Assembly (NCBI GenBank): GCA_963966185.1
Contig: CAWZYM010000113.1
Coordinates: 40,001 to 104,000 of the forward strand
Length of the DNA: 64,000 nt
Direction: 5' to 3'
From: Rhabditoides inermis
Lineage: Eukaryota; Nematoda; Chromadorea; Rhabditida; Rhabditidae
This document shows positions 38,386 through 50,824 of the stretch, piece by piece; position 1 is the stretch's first letter; the number at the start of each line of letters is the position of its first letter. The position numbers and the translations under genes were made by a program. The notes under the pieces are model-generated. The model did not search any database and was not told the DNA's origin. It saw only the letters and a program-made list of their open reading frames with translations.

Positions 38386-38498
38386 TATGGGAAGGATATA
38401 TTTCAGGTGTCTCTTGAGATGGTCGGAAAGAACGCGGCTATCGTTTATCCTTCAGTCGACATTGATAACATTATCGCTGAGATTGCGAGGTAGAGAAG

Positions 38499-38529
<31 letters not shown>

Positions 38530-38899
38530 TATCCAGAATCGCTATATCCTGACTATACAACAAGTGCATACGGTACACCACAAGGGCTAAGCGCTGGGAG
38601 AAACACAGTTTAGCAACAGGGATGGTAGGGTCGAATGTCGAAAGTCGATATTAGATCGATAATCAGTCGAAAATCATTCGATTTCCTTTCCATAACCCAT
38701 TCGAATCAGATACCATTATAGACGATAGTGGAGCTCCGGGTGTTCCTTTCCTTCCATTATAATCCACAATAGTAACTCCGCGGGCTAGGAAGACAGCGTT
38801 CTCATGAGCTATTCCTCGCCTTGCTCAAGGGTACTGGGGGAAGATCATTTCGACCCGACCGCGCGATGCGAGAGAGGAAGAAATAATAAAAAGAAGAAG

Positions 38900-38957
<58 letters not shown>

Positions 38958-38986
38958 AAGAGAGAGAGAGAGAGCGAGAGAGCGAA

Positions 38987-39022
<36 letters not shown>

Positions 39023-39724
39023 CGAAAGAAAGAGAGAGAGATTTTTCCTCCAGGTCGTGCTTCATCAACCAGGGCGAGATCTGTCTGTGCACGTCCCGTC
39101 TCTTTGTCCACTCCTCCATCTACGAGCAGTTCGTGAAGCGACTCGTCGAAGAGGCAAAGAAGGTATACGGTAGTTTCATACCGTATCACATTGCCATTTC
39201 CAGTTCACTGTCGGCGATCCTCGCGGCTCCTTCACTCTCGGAGCTGTCAACTCTAAGCTGCACTTTGACAAGGTGGGAGAGATATACAAATACATTCATA
39301 ATGAATCGTTATTTACTTTTACAAAATCTACTCCACAAAAATGGTAATACATAAGTCACTACTAGGTCTCGTCGTACATCACTCTCGCCTCGCAAGAGGG
39401 CGGTCGGGTGGAGTGCGGAGGGGTGGCCACTGTGGGTGGGGAGTGCGCGGGGGTGAGTCTCTCTCTCTCTTCTGTGTGCTACATAACCTATTCTCATCAG
39501 GGCTACTTCATCTCGCCTACTGTCATCTCGGGCCTCGCCGACTCTTCCCGCTGTATGCAGGAGGAGATATTCGGACCGGTCGTCTGTGTCACTGCCTTCG
39601 AAACCAAGGATGTGAGTTGTTAAAATTGTTTTAAATTTTGCAAAAGAGTTGAATACAGTGATTTCATGATAAAAACTCAACATACCGTGACAATAACAAA
39701 GTTTGCGCGAATAACCAAAACAAT

Positions 39725-39795
39725 TGCATCGGCCGGGAATCGAACCCGGGCCGCCCGCGTGGCAGGCGAGCATTCTACCACTGAACCACCGATGC
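39725..39795 (-). tRNA. tRNA-Gly(GCC), copy 3
   Basis: Same 71-nt sequence as copies 1 and 2, while its 3' flank on + (CTACGCTCACTCTTGGCTCT) has diverged. Perfect tRNA with diverged surroundings suggests the gene itself is under selection or homogenised. Confidence 0.95.
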
Positions 39796-40136
39796 TACGC
39801 TCACTCTTGGCTCTGGAAATGAGACGTTCTCTGGACAGCGAAAATCACTTTCAATTCGAGCTAAGACAACTTATCCAAAATAGGCGTATAGAATTATTGC
39901 GCACTACACATTTCCATTACGCATCTTATCGGACTGATCACCAGCCGATGGAAGTTCGTGGTGTTGCCAGGAAGTGTTCTCGCTATCTGGTTGACGTTTG
40001 CAGGAAGTGATCGGTCGCGCGAACGCAGTGCCATACGGGCTGTCGGCGTCGGTGTGGAGTGAGAACAGCGATGAACTGCTCGCCACCGCCAATCGACTGC
40101 GCGTCGGCACGGTGTGGTGCAACACATGGCTGGTGA

Positions 40137-40178
<42 letters not shown>

Positions 40179-40426
40179 CACTGACCCTTCGCAGACGCGC
40201 GACCTGAACATGCCGTTCGGTGGCTCGAAGCAGTCCGGTCAGGGCAGGGAGGGCGCCGCCGACTCGCTCCACTTCTACACAGAGGCCAAGACCGTGTGCG
40301 TCAGGATCCGAGACTGACCATTCACGTTCATCAACGAATTTGCATAATGTGATATTTTAACGAAATAAAATTGGCCGACGCTATTCCTATTGTGAGATAT
40401 CTATTAGAGAGGAGAGAGAGGGAGAG

Positions 40427-40483
<57 letters not shown>

Positions 40484-40964
40484 CATTATACCTGCTCATG
40501 CCATCGTTTTTTGTGTTGTTGCCCGAACCCGAAAATCGTTGACGTGTTGACGTATGTACGTATGTACATGTCGTTTGAGGCGAAATGAAACTTGGCTCCT
40601 TGATTGATGTATAAACGATAGATGTCCTCCGGATCATTCGAGAAACACCTAATAGATAAAAGCGGGCAGAGTGACGCGGTCGCCACACACGCGATCGGCG
40701 CATAGGCGGATATGTAAATGTCACGTTTCGGCGAATGGGCCGGTAAGGCTGACGTGTCATTCACACATTCCACGCGCGTGCGAAACATGGCTCGTCATTC
40801 CTCCCTTCCTTGTCTCGCATTCGAGTTGCGTCTCCCTCTCCATTTTCGTCGCTCGCTGAGACTCGGCCACTCAAACCGACAACACGGTACGAATTCGTAT
40901 TAGTATCTATTGATTATCGATCGATCTCAGGTCGGATCGATCTATTGAGTAGTTATCGAGTGAG

Positions 40965-41259
40965 TATCCGTATTGATTGAGTATCCGTATCGATTGAGTA
41001 TCCGTAACGATTGAGTATCCGTATTGATTGAGTATCCGTAACGATTGAGTATCCGTATCGGTGCGCATCATTTCTACAGGCGTGGTCAGTCTTTGCGCAA
41101 ACCGTTTCCGAAGTAGTTCAAAGTTCAAAGGAGGGCATTCGCAAGTAGCTTGAAGTGGTTGGAGGCATTTCGGAGGTAGTTTGAAGAGACTGACCGCTAC
41201 TTGAATAAACATATATATATATATATATATATATATACATTTAGACATTGTACCGGACT
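40965..41259. repeat. Upstream region of gene X copy 3: minisatellite, AGTAGTTTGAAG repeat, short (TA)n
   Basis: About five to six TATCCGTAACGATTGAG units, then the repeat family seen in the WDR5 intron, then about 25 nt of TA (41213-41237). Confidence 0.8.
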
Positions 41260-42509
41260 ATGGCATGCGAGGGACTATTGGGCGAAGTCGCCGAAACATG
41301 GAGAAGCCGCGGCAGCTCACTCCGAAAGGGCTGCGTCACTACACCCAGCTGAAATTATGCGCCATAACCCAGAATGTGAGCGTGGTCAAACCGAATCAAA
41401 GTCCTACTAATCAACCTTTTAGGCTGTTTTTAATGAAATCGAGCAAACTGCGGAGTCCACGATGGACGAAAGGAGAAAAAAAGAAGAAGAAATGAAAAAC
41501 AAGGAAACACACTACTGCAGGTGAGAAAATATGTGCTAACAAATCTTATAATTCTATTCAACAACTCAGTTAAATTAAAAAAAAATAGTGTTTAGCACTA
41601 TCGGCAGAAGAATAAATCCTCCTGTCCGAGCAGCAACACCATATGTGCGCTTCATTGTATGGCTAGAAACCATTCTCAACTCAAGCGCTTCGACGTTTGC
41701 AAGAGGTACCTACAAAAAAGAAATAAGCCCACATAAATGGCAATTTAGAAGTGGTGAATAGAGTGGACGGCAAACCAAGGAAGACCCGTGTGGAATTGCT
41801 CGAACTTTTCCCAAGGGAGCATTCGAGGTTGCTGGTGGGAAAAGAGCACTACAAGTGCGAGTTCGACGGAAACGGTTAGTACGGCGACGAAAGCCAACAC
41901 CATCGTAGATCCTCTTTTAGAGTTTCATAGTGAACTCGTACACTATCTGAACCGGCCTGCTCACCTACTAACCGACCAAATGGTGGAAATCGTAGAAAAC
42001 TCGGTACCAATTTTAATACTCTTCTAAAACGATCCAAACATTACAGAGAGGAGGTGAACTGCTTAGTACAATCGCCCACCATGTCGCGGGCCTCATACGA
42101 GGCCATCGCATATCTACAAGTGCATGGACAAGAATACGCCACCAAGAGTCAGTCAGAGTAGTGCGAAAGAAGCAAAATCCCCTAATATAGGAATGTCCAC
42201 ATATCGATTCTGGGATACTGCGAAGAAAAGCGTCTATAACTCCGAGGTCTACCGAGGAATGTCGGATGTGAGATGATCGTTTAAAAATTATTCAACTTTT
42301 GATCAGCGTTAATCAACGTTAAAAACGAATTTAGCTAATGTAATACGATACTCGCTTCCAAATGAATTATGCCTTGAGTTTAAAAAAAGTAGTTTGTTGT
42401 TTAGGCACATCGTACTCAAGTTAAGTCGATGGAATGGCCGCAGGTTGAAGAGGAGGACAAGAACGACGACAGAAGTCTTCGCCTCAAGCGCAGACGCGCG
42501 AACAACTGA
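41260..42509 (+). pseudogene. Gene X copy 3 (probably damaged)
   Basis: It has the same 13-nt exon 1 deletion and one-nucleotide-longer exon 2 as copy 1. Later exons are open but the most diverged of the three (EVNCLVQSPTMSRAS; YRFWDTAKKSVYNSEV), and the last intron is longer. Homology to the other copies continues past the stop to about 42929 and ends after GTACGGTTGCC, where unique sequence begins. Confidence 0.55.
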
Positions 42510-42929
42510 ACCTATGTATTTGTGTTCCCTGATAATAAATGTTGATATAGCCTTTATAATTGAACTATTTGGAATCAGTTACCAACTGCCATCGCTTGTG
42601 AAGGCAATTCCAAAACATTCAAAACAAATCTGACGAACTACCTCGTGTGATCAGCATGATTGATTGAGTGCAATAACAATCGATCTAAATGTGTCTAAAA
42701 AATGTGAAAACCCCCTTTGCCTTTTGCTAACGTTGCGTCACTGGGCGTATTGTCAAAAATACACAAAGTTAGATTTAGAGGTTGGGAGGTTGTACGCTCG
42801 ATTTTATCTGCCTGCTCGATTTATATAACTTCCAAAGGTATTTTTCACTCGGGAAGTGTTGTGATGCACAAACCACAGACTCATGCGGCGGAGCTGCAAA
42901 GAAAAAACCCATTACGTACGGTTGCCTAT

Positions 42930-44331
42930 GTTTACTCAATCACTTCCTATTTCTATGACTTTAAACAACATTCTTATTAGATTAAGCTTCTGAATGGTAT
43001 AAATTGTTTTGTTTCGTTTATTTTCATACATATGTTGTGTAATCGCGTATCTACTTCCAGAGTTCAAATGAGCGCGCACGTTTATATTAACAAGATGTAA
43101 AACACACAAATGATCAGCGCTCTTTTCATTCAAAGAACGACTTAATTTAAATATTCGTTGTCTGAAATTACTCGTATAAGTGTGACTAAAATTTGATATA
43201 ACCGCTTATTAACAACGCTGAAATTACCGTTCATTACTCACCTTTTTATCTTTCCGAGAACGGAAGTGTCGTCAAATGTAAATGTGAGCAAACATGATGA
43301 TTAATAGAATACCATAAACCTAATTCGAGTTCATTTTGTAGTTCATGGAACAAGACGTGATAAAACGTAATTTCTGTGAGGTGCTGTCGTCCCCAGATCC
43401 TCGATGCGTTCTCAGAATGTGCAGAGCGTTCAAAATATCTCTCGTTTCCGGTCGAGATTAGTTCGTTACGTTTGTGCGAATCTAAATTGACTCTGTTGAC
43501 TCTACTAGCTATGCGTCAGCAAATGAGGATAAGTGGTTGCGCGGGAAGAGAGAGAGAGAGAGAGAGAGATAAGAAATCGTGACGCTATTTCGACTCCAAT
43601 ACATGTGCGAACCAGAGCATTTCAGACAACGACGTGAATGAAGACATAATCATTTATTGTGTATTGTTTATCAATCTCTGCACTTGCATATATTCATTTC
43701 TGTATTTTCGATACCCGCAGTGGAATGTGTGAGACACGAATATGTACAAATATTGAAATATTATTCGAAAATGTTTGTGGCGGTTGACGTCATGCGGACG
43801 ATGACGTCATATCAGATGATCAGATCGATGGAGATGTTCTTTTCGATCCGAGAGTTGACCGTGTTAGAGTAGGTTTTCGACCTGAAAGTAAAACTGGACT
43901 TGATTTTATACAACTCAACAAACAATACGAAAGGATTCCATAAACATAATTCGCATTGTCATCAGTTCCCCGGAAAACAATATACATTACCTAACTAATC
44001 AATAACACGCAATAGATGTATCACAAAGAGAACGCGAATTTGGATCAAGTGGTTTCGACTCCTAGCATCTTACCACCTGAGCCTTCCATCAACCCGGAGT
44101 CTCATCAGAGATGAAGTTGATGGAAAGTGTTTACTATGATTGTTCTATATGGGGGAAAATAACAGACAATGAAATATTACGATATTGGTGGGAGAAAGGT
44201 CTGAATATAGGGGACGGACAACGTTTTTTAAAAGGGTAAGGAGAGAGCGTCAGGCTGCTATCAATGAATGCGGCTGAATGAATGAAAACTAGTACTTGTG
44301 GAATGCAATACTAAACTAAACAGTAATACAC
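42930..44331. other. Unique intergenic sequence downstream of the GPCR
   Basis: AT-rich, with a short (GA)n tract at 43547-43569. At about 43998-44070 a segment resembles 20427-20500 in the ALDH intron (CAATAACACGCAATAGA, then GGATCAAGTGGTTTCGACTC). No gene recognised. Confidence 0.5.
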
Positions 44332-44735
44332 TCACAGCGAGTACTTGGCAGTGATCCGCGAAACAGACAGCTTCGATTTGTAGCTATAGGGAGTGAAGAG
44401 TGAGAGGATCACCTGAAAATAACATAATTAAGATGTACGATATTGTACTATTGACGAACCTCCTTGGAAGCGCGCCTAAATCGCGCCGAGACCAGGTTGT
44501 AGAGAATGGGGTTGATCACAGTGGCCAGATAGAAAAGAAGACCTGAAATGTGAATTCACTATTAGACTCGTTTGTTGGATTTCAATTGGACGCTCAAACT
44601 AACCGGAAATAAAGTAGAGATACTGATTGAGTCTCTCCAGACTTCCTGAATCGACGTAGAAAAAGATGAGACGCTGCATTTGGAATGGAAGATAGCAGAA
44701 GAAGAATGCGCAGACAATAGACGCTGAAATGAGAG

Positions 44736-44791
<56 letters not shown>

Positions 44792-45533
44792 CACCCAGTA
44801 TGAGGGTGATCCGCAGACTGCCCTCTTCTGTCGTCGATTCGCTCCGCAAAAGTTTGGAACGACTTCGTGATTTCACCTTGAAAAGGAATGAACTATTGAT
44901 CCATTATAACGTTGGAAGAAACATTCATTTCATAGTCATGAGCATCACAAATCAGTTCGCTTTTTCAATTTCTTTCACAAATGCGTGAGGATTGGGGCGG
45001 ATGAGTAATGGCTTGCTTTGTGAATGCGGAAATGATTGAAGAGGAGAGAAGAGAGAAGACTCGTGGCTCACTCTACATTATTCATATGAGATAGAGTGAG
45101 TATCAATTGCAGCACAGCGAGTCGCTCACCTGTGTTTTGGTCTCCTCCCTCTCTTTCTATTTCTCTCTCTCTTTCTCCCCCCATCTCTCTCTCTCTATCT
45201 ATCTCTCTCTCTATGTCGTTCTCTCCCATATCTTTCTTCCTCTCCCATCGTCTTTGGTTGGTTAGAGGACACGCAGAAGACACTTTATGAGAGTGCAACT
45301 CGTGTATAGAGTCTGGAATACGGTAAGCTCAAGCCGTCAGAATTTCAGAATCTCTAGAGGTAACATAATGCTATTTAAAAAAGTTATAGAACTGTGTACG
45401 TGAGTAATTTTACAAGTTTTGAAAATGGACAAACCTGGCAGGCGATAAGAGCGTAGAGACTGAAGATGACCAGTAGAGGGACTACGAAGAAGAAGAGAGC
45501 AGAGCAGTGGAAGAGGAACTGAAAGCGATCGGT

Positions 45534-45584
<51 letters not shown>

Positions 45585-46847
45585 GAGAGAGAGAGAGAGA
45601 GAGAGAGAGGGGGAGAGAGAGAGAGCAGCGTACCTTGAATGTACTGGCCAGCTGCGGTTGGAAGACGATAGCAACCATGCACATCTTCGAGCTCTCCACC
45701 TGAAAAGTGAATGATGATCAGCTGATAACACTGACTGATCAGCTGATCACTGATAACTGACCGGATCGACGCTCTGCCGGTCTCCCGGCCAGCTATTCAT
45801 AATGTAGTCAGCGGTGTGGTAGTATCCGAATGGAGACGCGCATGCGATAGACACTATCCATGTGGCTATTAGAAAGTAGTGCACCTGCAAACATACAATT
45901 TCGTAATCCGATGATCTTTCCGGTTTTAGTACTTTTTTAAGAACGTGTTCTTTAGAGTTTTGGAGCAGCGTTGCCTATTTCGGGTAACGAGAAACGTGCC
46001 AAGCCGACACCTATCAAGCAAAAAAGAGGACATCTAATTGACACTTTTCCGGTGATGTAGCGAATAAGTGTGGTTTGTGTCAAATGCTGGAGTGTATCAA
46101 AGAGATTAATCCATATCAAAATTATTCTCACATTGTCTCGCATCGGCCGAGTTTTGACGAATAGAAACGGATGACAGATGGCCACATATCGTTCGATAGA
46201 AAAGAGAAGAATCGTCAGAATAGACACCGAACTGAAATATTACATATGAACTTAGCTAGTACACTATAAATATATTATAAACTTATGTAAATAGTTCATT
46301 TTTTTCATCCACTGTTTACAATACACTGTTCTTCTTTCTTCTTTTAAATGTACATGGACATTCACACATCATGAATGATTCATATCACCTCCTTTCATTT
46401 TCTTCTATTTTAGGAGGAGAACACATCACTTTCAATCGACACTTCAGAGAAACGGCATAAGCGACAATTACAAGTTGTCTCACCCTCTTTTAGACATGCT
46501 TCCATAAGGTATCATTACCTTTTCTCACAAAACTTTTGTCCTTTGCAAATACCAGGCCCAATTAGGAAAAGCGCCGCAAACATTGATGCCGCGCTCTATG
46601 ATTCACCTTCTTTATGTACATTAGAGAGAGAGAGGGAGAGAGAGGGGGAAGGGAAGGAGGGAGAGAGAGAGAATAGGATAGTGGGTGTCGGTCACGTGAT
46701 ATCAATGGCCTCGACAGTATTATTATTATTAGGTGTCATCCACTCTTATTTCCTCTCTTCTCTTTCGGTCACGTTCTCTGCAGAAAAAGAATGCGCTCAA
46801 TTGGTGTGTATGTTGTCACTTCAACAAGTCATCTATCGAGAGTACAA

Positions 46848-46901
<54 letters not shown>

Positions 46902-47917
46902 GAGAGCAGGAAGAGGACAACGAATTTGCATGCGGAATCAGTTTTCTCGCTAGTGTTAGTGTGTTTGTTTCCTCCGAGTGCAATCTATGTAGATTGAAGC
47001 GCGTGTAGATAGGCCTGGCGCAAACAGTGTATAATGTGCTTATACTTACAAGAAAACAGGAAATATGGATTTGCTTGTATAGGTGGCTAGTGAGTTGCAC
47101 TAGGAGATGGATCATAGGGCACTGCATTAGAGAGAAGGGAGAATTCTCTTTCGAAAAGTACACGAGTAAAGAGGAGTGGTTTGTTAGTTTGTTTTGATCT
47201 AATTCAACAAAAGCACATGCATAAAATCTCTTCGCAGCTGACTAAAATTTCAAAACAAACCTGCTCTTTCGAACGATGTTTTAAAACTCTAATTGTTTTC
47301 TTGTTAGCATGTTGAGTTCAGGTATTCAGGATACTGTTAATCCCAACAAGTAACTTGCAACAAAATGTATGACACGATTATAGTGCATACTATATTTTTC
47401 ATCGATCAGAAAGAGCAGGTTTGTTTTGAAATTTTAGTCAGCTGCGAAGAGATTTTATGCATGTGCTTTTGTTGAATTAGATCAAAACAAACCACTCCTC
47501 TTTACTCGTGTACTTTTCGAAAGAGAATGGATGTCCTTTTCTCAAATTTCGAAGAAATTGTTTTTCAGGTTGATGTGCCGAACATGTTATGTATACATAT
47601 TCGAAACTTTAGAAAACGTATCCTGAATATGGAAACGCACTGCTTTGTCGAATCGCTCGTGCGCCTGCCAATGCCAGTCTCTCATTGACACGCGCTATTT
47701 CGCGTCTCTCTCTCTTACCCACTCACTCCGCTCCGCACACTCCCCTCCCCCCACAGTTTTCGCGCCAAAACTGGGGCGGTGGCCTGGACGGCGAGCCGAC
47801 ACGAGAGTGGGTGAACGAAGGGCGGGGCATGCGCTCAGCCAATCAGAGTGCGCACGCAAGAGAGCCGAGCGACCAATGAGCGCAAAGTGCAGTGGGCGGA
47901 GCTTACGTGATGCACAC

Positions 47918-47948
<31 letters not shown>

Positions 47949-48619
47949 GTCGTAAACACGTTTAGTGGCAAAGCGGGAGAGAGCAAGAGAGGGCGGTTTT
48001 TGGATGCCGCAACCGATATTGGTTTCACGAATCATACTCATAGGTCTTACAAAGTGATATTCTAACAAATAACGCACACTAATTAAGTATATTGTATTAG
48101 AATAGAGAAATCGTGTGTGCCTTGGGAGTGGCGTGTTGCGCGCGTCACAGCTCAAAACAAACGGGCGCCGCTGCGCGCCGCCCCTAATACCATGCCACAA
48201 CACCATGCATTGTGCAACATGTGTTTTCGTCATGTACACTTCACGTACGTGGTTTTCTCCCAGAAAAGACGTCACCTACGACATACCTCGTAGTTTCTGC
48301 GATAAGCCCTTTGAGGTTGCACACAAAGTCGGGAAACGGCCACGGCCACTGAAAGAGAACCAGTTCATGGAACCAGCAGCAGCCACCAACCTGGCTCCAG
48401 TTGGTGAAGATCTCGAATGGCAGACCCACGCACAGAGTCACCAGGTCCGACACGGCTAGGTTGAGCAGGTAGGCACTGAAAATTTGCATAAACAAATTTC
48501 TCATATTTTTGTTTTTTCCGAGCTGATTAGCGAGTCTAAAGTGTGAACCGTATGCCATTCATTGCTTCCCTTACTTCCTCCTAATGCACTATGAGAATTG
48601 AGAGCAATGAAATATTTAT

Positions 48620-48687
<68 letters not shown>

Positions 48688-49532
48688 AAGAGAGACTGAA
48701 GACGTGAAGATGTGAAGATGTGTCAAAAAAAAACTCCACATATTTCTGGAAATTCACTTCCTGGTCGTTATGAGTCCCTATGTGATTCATATATATCATA
48801 TTCTATCCACCCGCATTCGGCAACGAAAGATTTTCGGACAGTTTACAAAAAATGCAGGACTGAATAGTGTAATCAGCCACAAAAAGGCGTGCCTGCCAAT
48901 TCAATGGTGATAAAGTGATAAAGAACTGTTCGCGTGGTGCTCTCCAGAGAGAGAACCCGGAAGCAATATGATATGTCGTGTCCACAGTCTTGCTCACTAT
49001 CCTCTCACTACAACCACCCTAAGAGAAGCCTACAAAGCGCTCAAATTACGAGACTGTTTCCGTCAGTAGTGTGAGGTAATCGAGATATTTGTCATCTCAT
49101 CAGATTCCTGTGTTTTCGCAGTGTCGCCTATTTTGCAGAAGCGGATGCACCAACTCAAGTATGCATATAATATGCACTTTCGAAAGTTTGCAGCAAACCG
49201 CGATTTATATACAGATTATCATTGCATTCTGAGAACATGCGGGATGGAATGCAAATTGGGGGCTTTTGCGAGGGGAGGAGGTTGATCTCGGCGCTACGGG
49301 GCGTTTTTTGCGCGCAGAAGCTGTCTCTTTCCCAGGCGGGATGTGACAGGGCGCGCGCCTTTCCTGCTCCTTTCTTGCTCCTTTCCCCCTCCTTCTTCTC
49401 CTCCTTCTCCTCCTGTCCCCACCTCTGTGTCACTTGAAAGAGCAACCTACGTGTCACGTATTTGCGGGATTTCCCCTCAGAGGAAAGAGTAGTGAACGTG
49501 CGACATCTTGGATTCGGAGATCCGAGGACACG

Positions 49533-49570
<38 letters not shown>

Positions 49571-49916
49571 TGAGACAAGGAAGGAAGGAAGGAATGGAGG
49601 GAGGGAGGCGAATGTAATTGGGATTTGAGCTGTTGACACTCACAGACGACACTTGCCCGCTCTCTCTCAATCTCTACCTACGTGGATACTAACAAATAAG
49701 GCGCTCTGCTTGAGTCTTTTCGAGGCGTTTGGTGAGAAAAAGGAAGAAAAGATGCGGAACACAATTATTGGAAACTCGCTGGACAAACTAAAGTTAATTG
49801 CAATCTGCGAGCATAAAACACCCAACTCAAATATATAAACAATTAGCGAAGAAGAGGGAGAGAGATTAATGGGCGATATCTGGGAGAGATGCTGAAAGAG
49901 GGAGAGAGACGGAGAT

Positions 49917-49948
<32 letters not shown>

Positions 49949-50824
49949 GAGAGAAAGAGAGAGAAACTCACCTTGAATGTGTCTTGAGTAGTGGATGTTT
50001 CCTAATGACAACGAGTGTCATGACATTTCCAGCTATTCCAATCGCCATAATAGCTGCGTACAGGCAAGTGACCTGAAAGTTGTGAAAATTGAAATTGAGG
50101 GTTCCGCTTTGGGCTCATGACATTTTTTGAAACGTAATTTCTAATGTATTACTATTTCGTTGTCACGCATACTTGGCTATCCGAAAATTAAGGGGGAGGG
50201 TAGTTTTTATCCGGAGTGGCCCTTTGAACTTCACATCTTTTTCTATCACTCCACCCTCGCTCGGGTATTCCCACTTCGAGAAACTCGAGTGTGCGCTCTC
50301 GCATTTTTCAGTAGATGCGGGTGGTCACATTTTACTATTCTGCATCAATTCATGTCCTTCAAAGAAACGAGTCAATTTGGAGTCAACAGTTCCCTTGTGT
50401 GTTGTGTCTCTGTTGTCTGGAGTAGAGTGCACGTGTGAGAGAGAGGGAGAGAAAGAGAGAGAGAGAGAGAGGGGGGGGGGGAGAGGGAGGGAGGGGAGAC
50501 GGGAGGAAGGAAGGAAGGAGGGGGAGCTGATGTGTACTTAGATAGCTTGATGAGCGCGGCCCAAGAGCACTCGTCACTATCCCAAAGTCACAAAAGAACA
50601 CAAGTACACTAGACATGAAAGGACATGTCAAAACATCTGATTGGAGAGAGGGAGAGAGAGGGAGGAGAGAGAGAGTAGAGAAGAGAAGAGAAAGAGTAGA
50701 GAAAGAGGGAGAGAGGGGGGGATTCCTTCACCTCTATGAGTGTCGTATCATCGAGTGCCCTCTTGGAGAGAAAGCAGTGATCCATCCAGCATGCTTCTTT
50801 TGCCTCTGAGTCATTCGCGTATAC
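44332..50824 (-). CDS. Neuromedin-U-receptor-like peptide GPCR (5' end not resolved)
   Basis: At least 11 minus-strand exons. An extracellular exon (50824-50732: YANDSEAKEACWMDHCFLSK) is followed by TM1 (50072-49972: LYAAIMAIGIAGNVMTLVVI), TM2 (SAYLLNLAVSDLVTLCVGLP, FEIFTNWSQ), a 42-nt intron, then WPWPFPDFVCNLKGLIAETT with the TM3 cysteine. TM3 exon (46233-46128): SVSILTILLFSIERYVAICH, with ERY. TM4: VHYFLIATWIVSIACASPFG; extracellular loop 2 Cys in SSKMCMVAIV; TM5: LFHCSALFFFVVPLLVIFSL; loop 3: VKSRSRSKLLRSESTTEEGS; TM6: SIVCAFFFCYLPFQMQRLIF; TM7: YLATVINPILYNLVSARFRR, with NPILY; stop at 44332-44334. LPFE...W followed by CNLKG.AETT and ERY.AICHP is the pattern of nematode neuromedin U receptors, Gq-coupled plasma-membrane receptors on neurons and gut. 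The start exon is unplaced: MLSSRVPK at 51174-51151 is possible but its phase does not fit. (CT)n abuts several donors. Confidence 0.85.
44740..44789. repeat. (GA)n tract abutting GPCR splice donor
   Basis: On the sense (minus) strand the donor GTGAGT runs straight into (CT)25. Confidence 0.9.
45538..45627. repeat. (GA)n tract filling a GPCR intron
   Basis: The intron between QPQLASTFK and FLFHCSAL is GTACGCTG, (CT)n, then GTCTACCGATCGCTTTCAG: almost all repeat. Confidence 0.9.
47143..47528. mobile_element. Foldback element C in GPCR intron
   Basis: Arms of about 125 nt (47143-47270, 47408-47528) are near-exact reverse complements with ends ATTCTCTTTCGAAAAGTACA. Both contain AAAAGCACATGCATAAAA, shared with element A. 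The loop is about 140 nt. It lies in the 2-kb intron between the TM2/TM3-start exon and the SIERY exon. Confidence 0.85.
47916..47953. repeat. (CGC)n trinucleotide repeat
   Basis: About ten GCC units flanked by GTC units in a GC-rich block of the GPCR intron (about 47740-47960), unlike the AT-rich surroundings. Confidence 0.85.

Larger units (their letters stand above)
37022..40317 (+). pseudogene. ALDH 3'-half duplicate, copy 3
   Basis: Same exon content as copy 2: starts at [16 protein letters not shown], ends RIRD plus stop at 40315-40317. It shares EMVGKN with copy 2; the SARCMQ position reads SSRCMQ and VVGRANA reads VIGRANA. All retained exons are open. Introns differ mainly in microsatellite length. 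It lacks the N-terminal third, so it is not a complete dehydrogenase. The 3' flank (AAATAAAATTGGCC) is more diverged than between copies 1 and 2. Confidence 0.8.

Noticed and set aside
43998..44130. Functional tRNA near 44080
   Set aside because: An A-box-like word (minus) and a B-box-like word are on opposite strands; more likely a repeat fragment shared with 20427-20500.
47645..47965. GC-rich plus-strand frame ending in poly-Arg
   Set aside because: Derived from (CGC)n in a receptor intron; no start context or homology.
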